A stretch of 22,234 bases of DNA from Chara braunii (Eukaryota > Streptophyta > Charophyceae > Charales > Characeae): the NCBI GenBank assembly GCA_003427395.1, contig BFEA01000019.1, forward strand, positions 4,158,667 to 4,180,900, given 5' to 3'. Positions within the stretch are counted from its first letter, which is position 1. Every line of letters begins with the position of its first letter. The position numbers were made by a program, and so were the translations under genes. This document shows, in pieces, positions 21,865 through 22,234 of the stretch. The notes under the pieces are model-generated. The model saw nothing but the letters and a program-made list of their open reading frames with translations, made no database searches and was not told the origin of the DNA.

Positions 21865-22025
21865 CCAATGTGTAACAGCACATGCACAGACACAGACAGA
21901 CACACACACAACAGACAAACAGCATAATGCAACAAGCAGATAGATAGTAATCGACAGTCAACAGGTTACAGTAACAACATTATAATTGATAACTCGTTGA
22001 GTGCTCCATTAAAAACAGGACTGAC

Positions 22026-22057
22026 AGGGGGCTGGGCCGATCATTGCCCAGCCCCCT
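22026..22057 (+). other. Perfect 12-bp stem-loop in LINE C 3' UTR
   Basis: Arms 22026-22037 (AGGGGGCTGGGC) and 22046-22057 are exact reverse complements around an 8-nt loop. The stem is GC-rich and would be very stable in RNA. It sits about 180 bp from the element end. Confidence 0.85.
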
Positions 22058-22114
22058 CATGTATACTGGCATTTCATGCTCGCATTACTCTCACTGTTTA
22101 CATTGTACTCTACA

Positions 22115-22212
22115 GGGACGCTGGACCCAATTTCCAGTAGGTGCTGCTCCCCACCAATAGATGGAGCCTCCCAGACAGTGCTAGTGGTGCCTGCTCTTAT
22201 CAGCACCCCTAG
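22115..22212 (+). repeat. Terminal block shared with LINE A (inverted orientation)
   Basis: This block matches 2830-2940 on the opposite strand: 14 nt identical (GGGACGCTGGACCC, 22115-22128), 17 nt identical (22145-22161), and further shared GGTGCCTGC and TTATCAGCAC segments. In LINE A this block lies directly before the poly(A) tail. Confidence 0.88.
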
Positions 22213-22234
22213 CAGCCGCTCGGGCAGTTTCTTT

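Larger units (their letters stand above)
16866..22234 (+). mobile_element. LINE C: 5'-truncated L1-type retrotransposon, degraded
   Basis: On the plus strand: remnant of the endonuclease from its GDFN region onward, linker, RT, connector, zf-RVT, a C-terminal segment and a roughly 1.1-kb 3' UTR. The sequence reaches the window end without a poly(A) tail, but its last ~120 bp match the 3' terminus of LINE A (which abuts a poly(A) tail), so the true end should lie within a few tens of bases. ORF1 and the N-terminal half of the endonuclease are missing. Many stops and frameshifts show it is dead. Confidence 0.85.
21073..22234 (+). other. LINE C 3' UTR
   Basis: About 1.1 kb without a supported gene. 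It begins C-rich (21095-21215), then holds a 56-bp tandem pair, a 60-bp-period pair, a CA-rich stretch (21880-21910) and a strong stem-loop, and ends in the block shared with LINE A. Short frames over it are not genes. Confidence 0.7.

Overview
The window reads as non-coding, repeat-dominated nuclear DNA of a eukaryote. Long perfect dinucleotide microsatellites, poly(A)/poly(T) tails, spliced-looking exon fragments and decayed non-LTR retrotransposons (LINEs) rule out a bacterial or phage origin. The LINE proteins combine a DUF4283-like ORF1 with a zinc knuckle, an APE-type endonuclease, a reverse transcriptase (RT) and a C-terminal zf-RVT domain. That set is typical of plant and green-lineage L1 elements, so I infer a streptophyte (land plant or charophyte). 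I cannot name the species. I see no intact host gene.

Layout, left to right. (1) 1-278, minus strand: two probable short exons of an unidentified host gene with a 71-nt intron between them. (2) 493-766, minus: a tRNA-derived SINE-like repeat. (3) 1336-1949: GAA, TC and GA microsatellites, then a dense cluster of ACGT cores that may be regulatory. (4) 1950-2640: unassigned DNA with several perfect or near-perfect inverted repeats. (5) 2779 to at least 10127, minus: LINE A, nearly full length in its coding part, with poly(A) tail, 3' UTR, ORF2 and a 900-codon ORF1 frame. Its RT catalytic core is deleted. (6) 10128-15105: unassigned T- and C-rich sequence, possibly introns, leader or promoter of a host gene, with a duplicated G-box module, a 142-bp TC microsatellite, one weak exon candidate and a polyadenylation signal. 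(7) 16088 to about 16705, minus: LINE B, a short 5'-truncated copy. (8) 16751-16830: a second tRNA-like head. (9) about 16866 to 22234, plus: LINE C, 5'-truncated inside the endonuclease, with a recognisable RT (FADD box kept), zf-RVT, and a long 3' UTR reaching the window end.

LINEs A and C lie head-to-head with their 3' ends facing outward. Their terminal roughly 100 bp is homologous, so they belong to one family. They are complementary wrecks: A keeps ORF1 and endonuclease but has lost the RT core, while C keeps the RT core but has lost ORF1 and most of the endonuclease. B keeps the best zinc-binding ligand set. The clearest oddities are the RT-core deletion in A, a 152-bp tandem duplication inside ORF2 of C, repeats and a strong stem-loop in the C 3' UTR, and B ending in poly(A) about ten bases after its ORF2 stop. 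I found no convincing new biological system beyond these.
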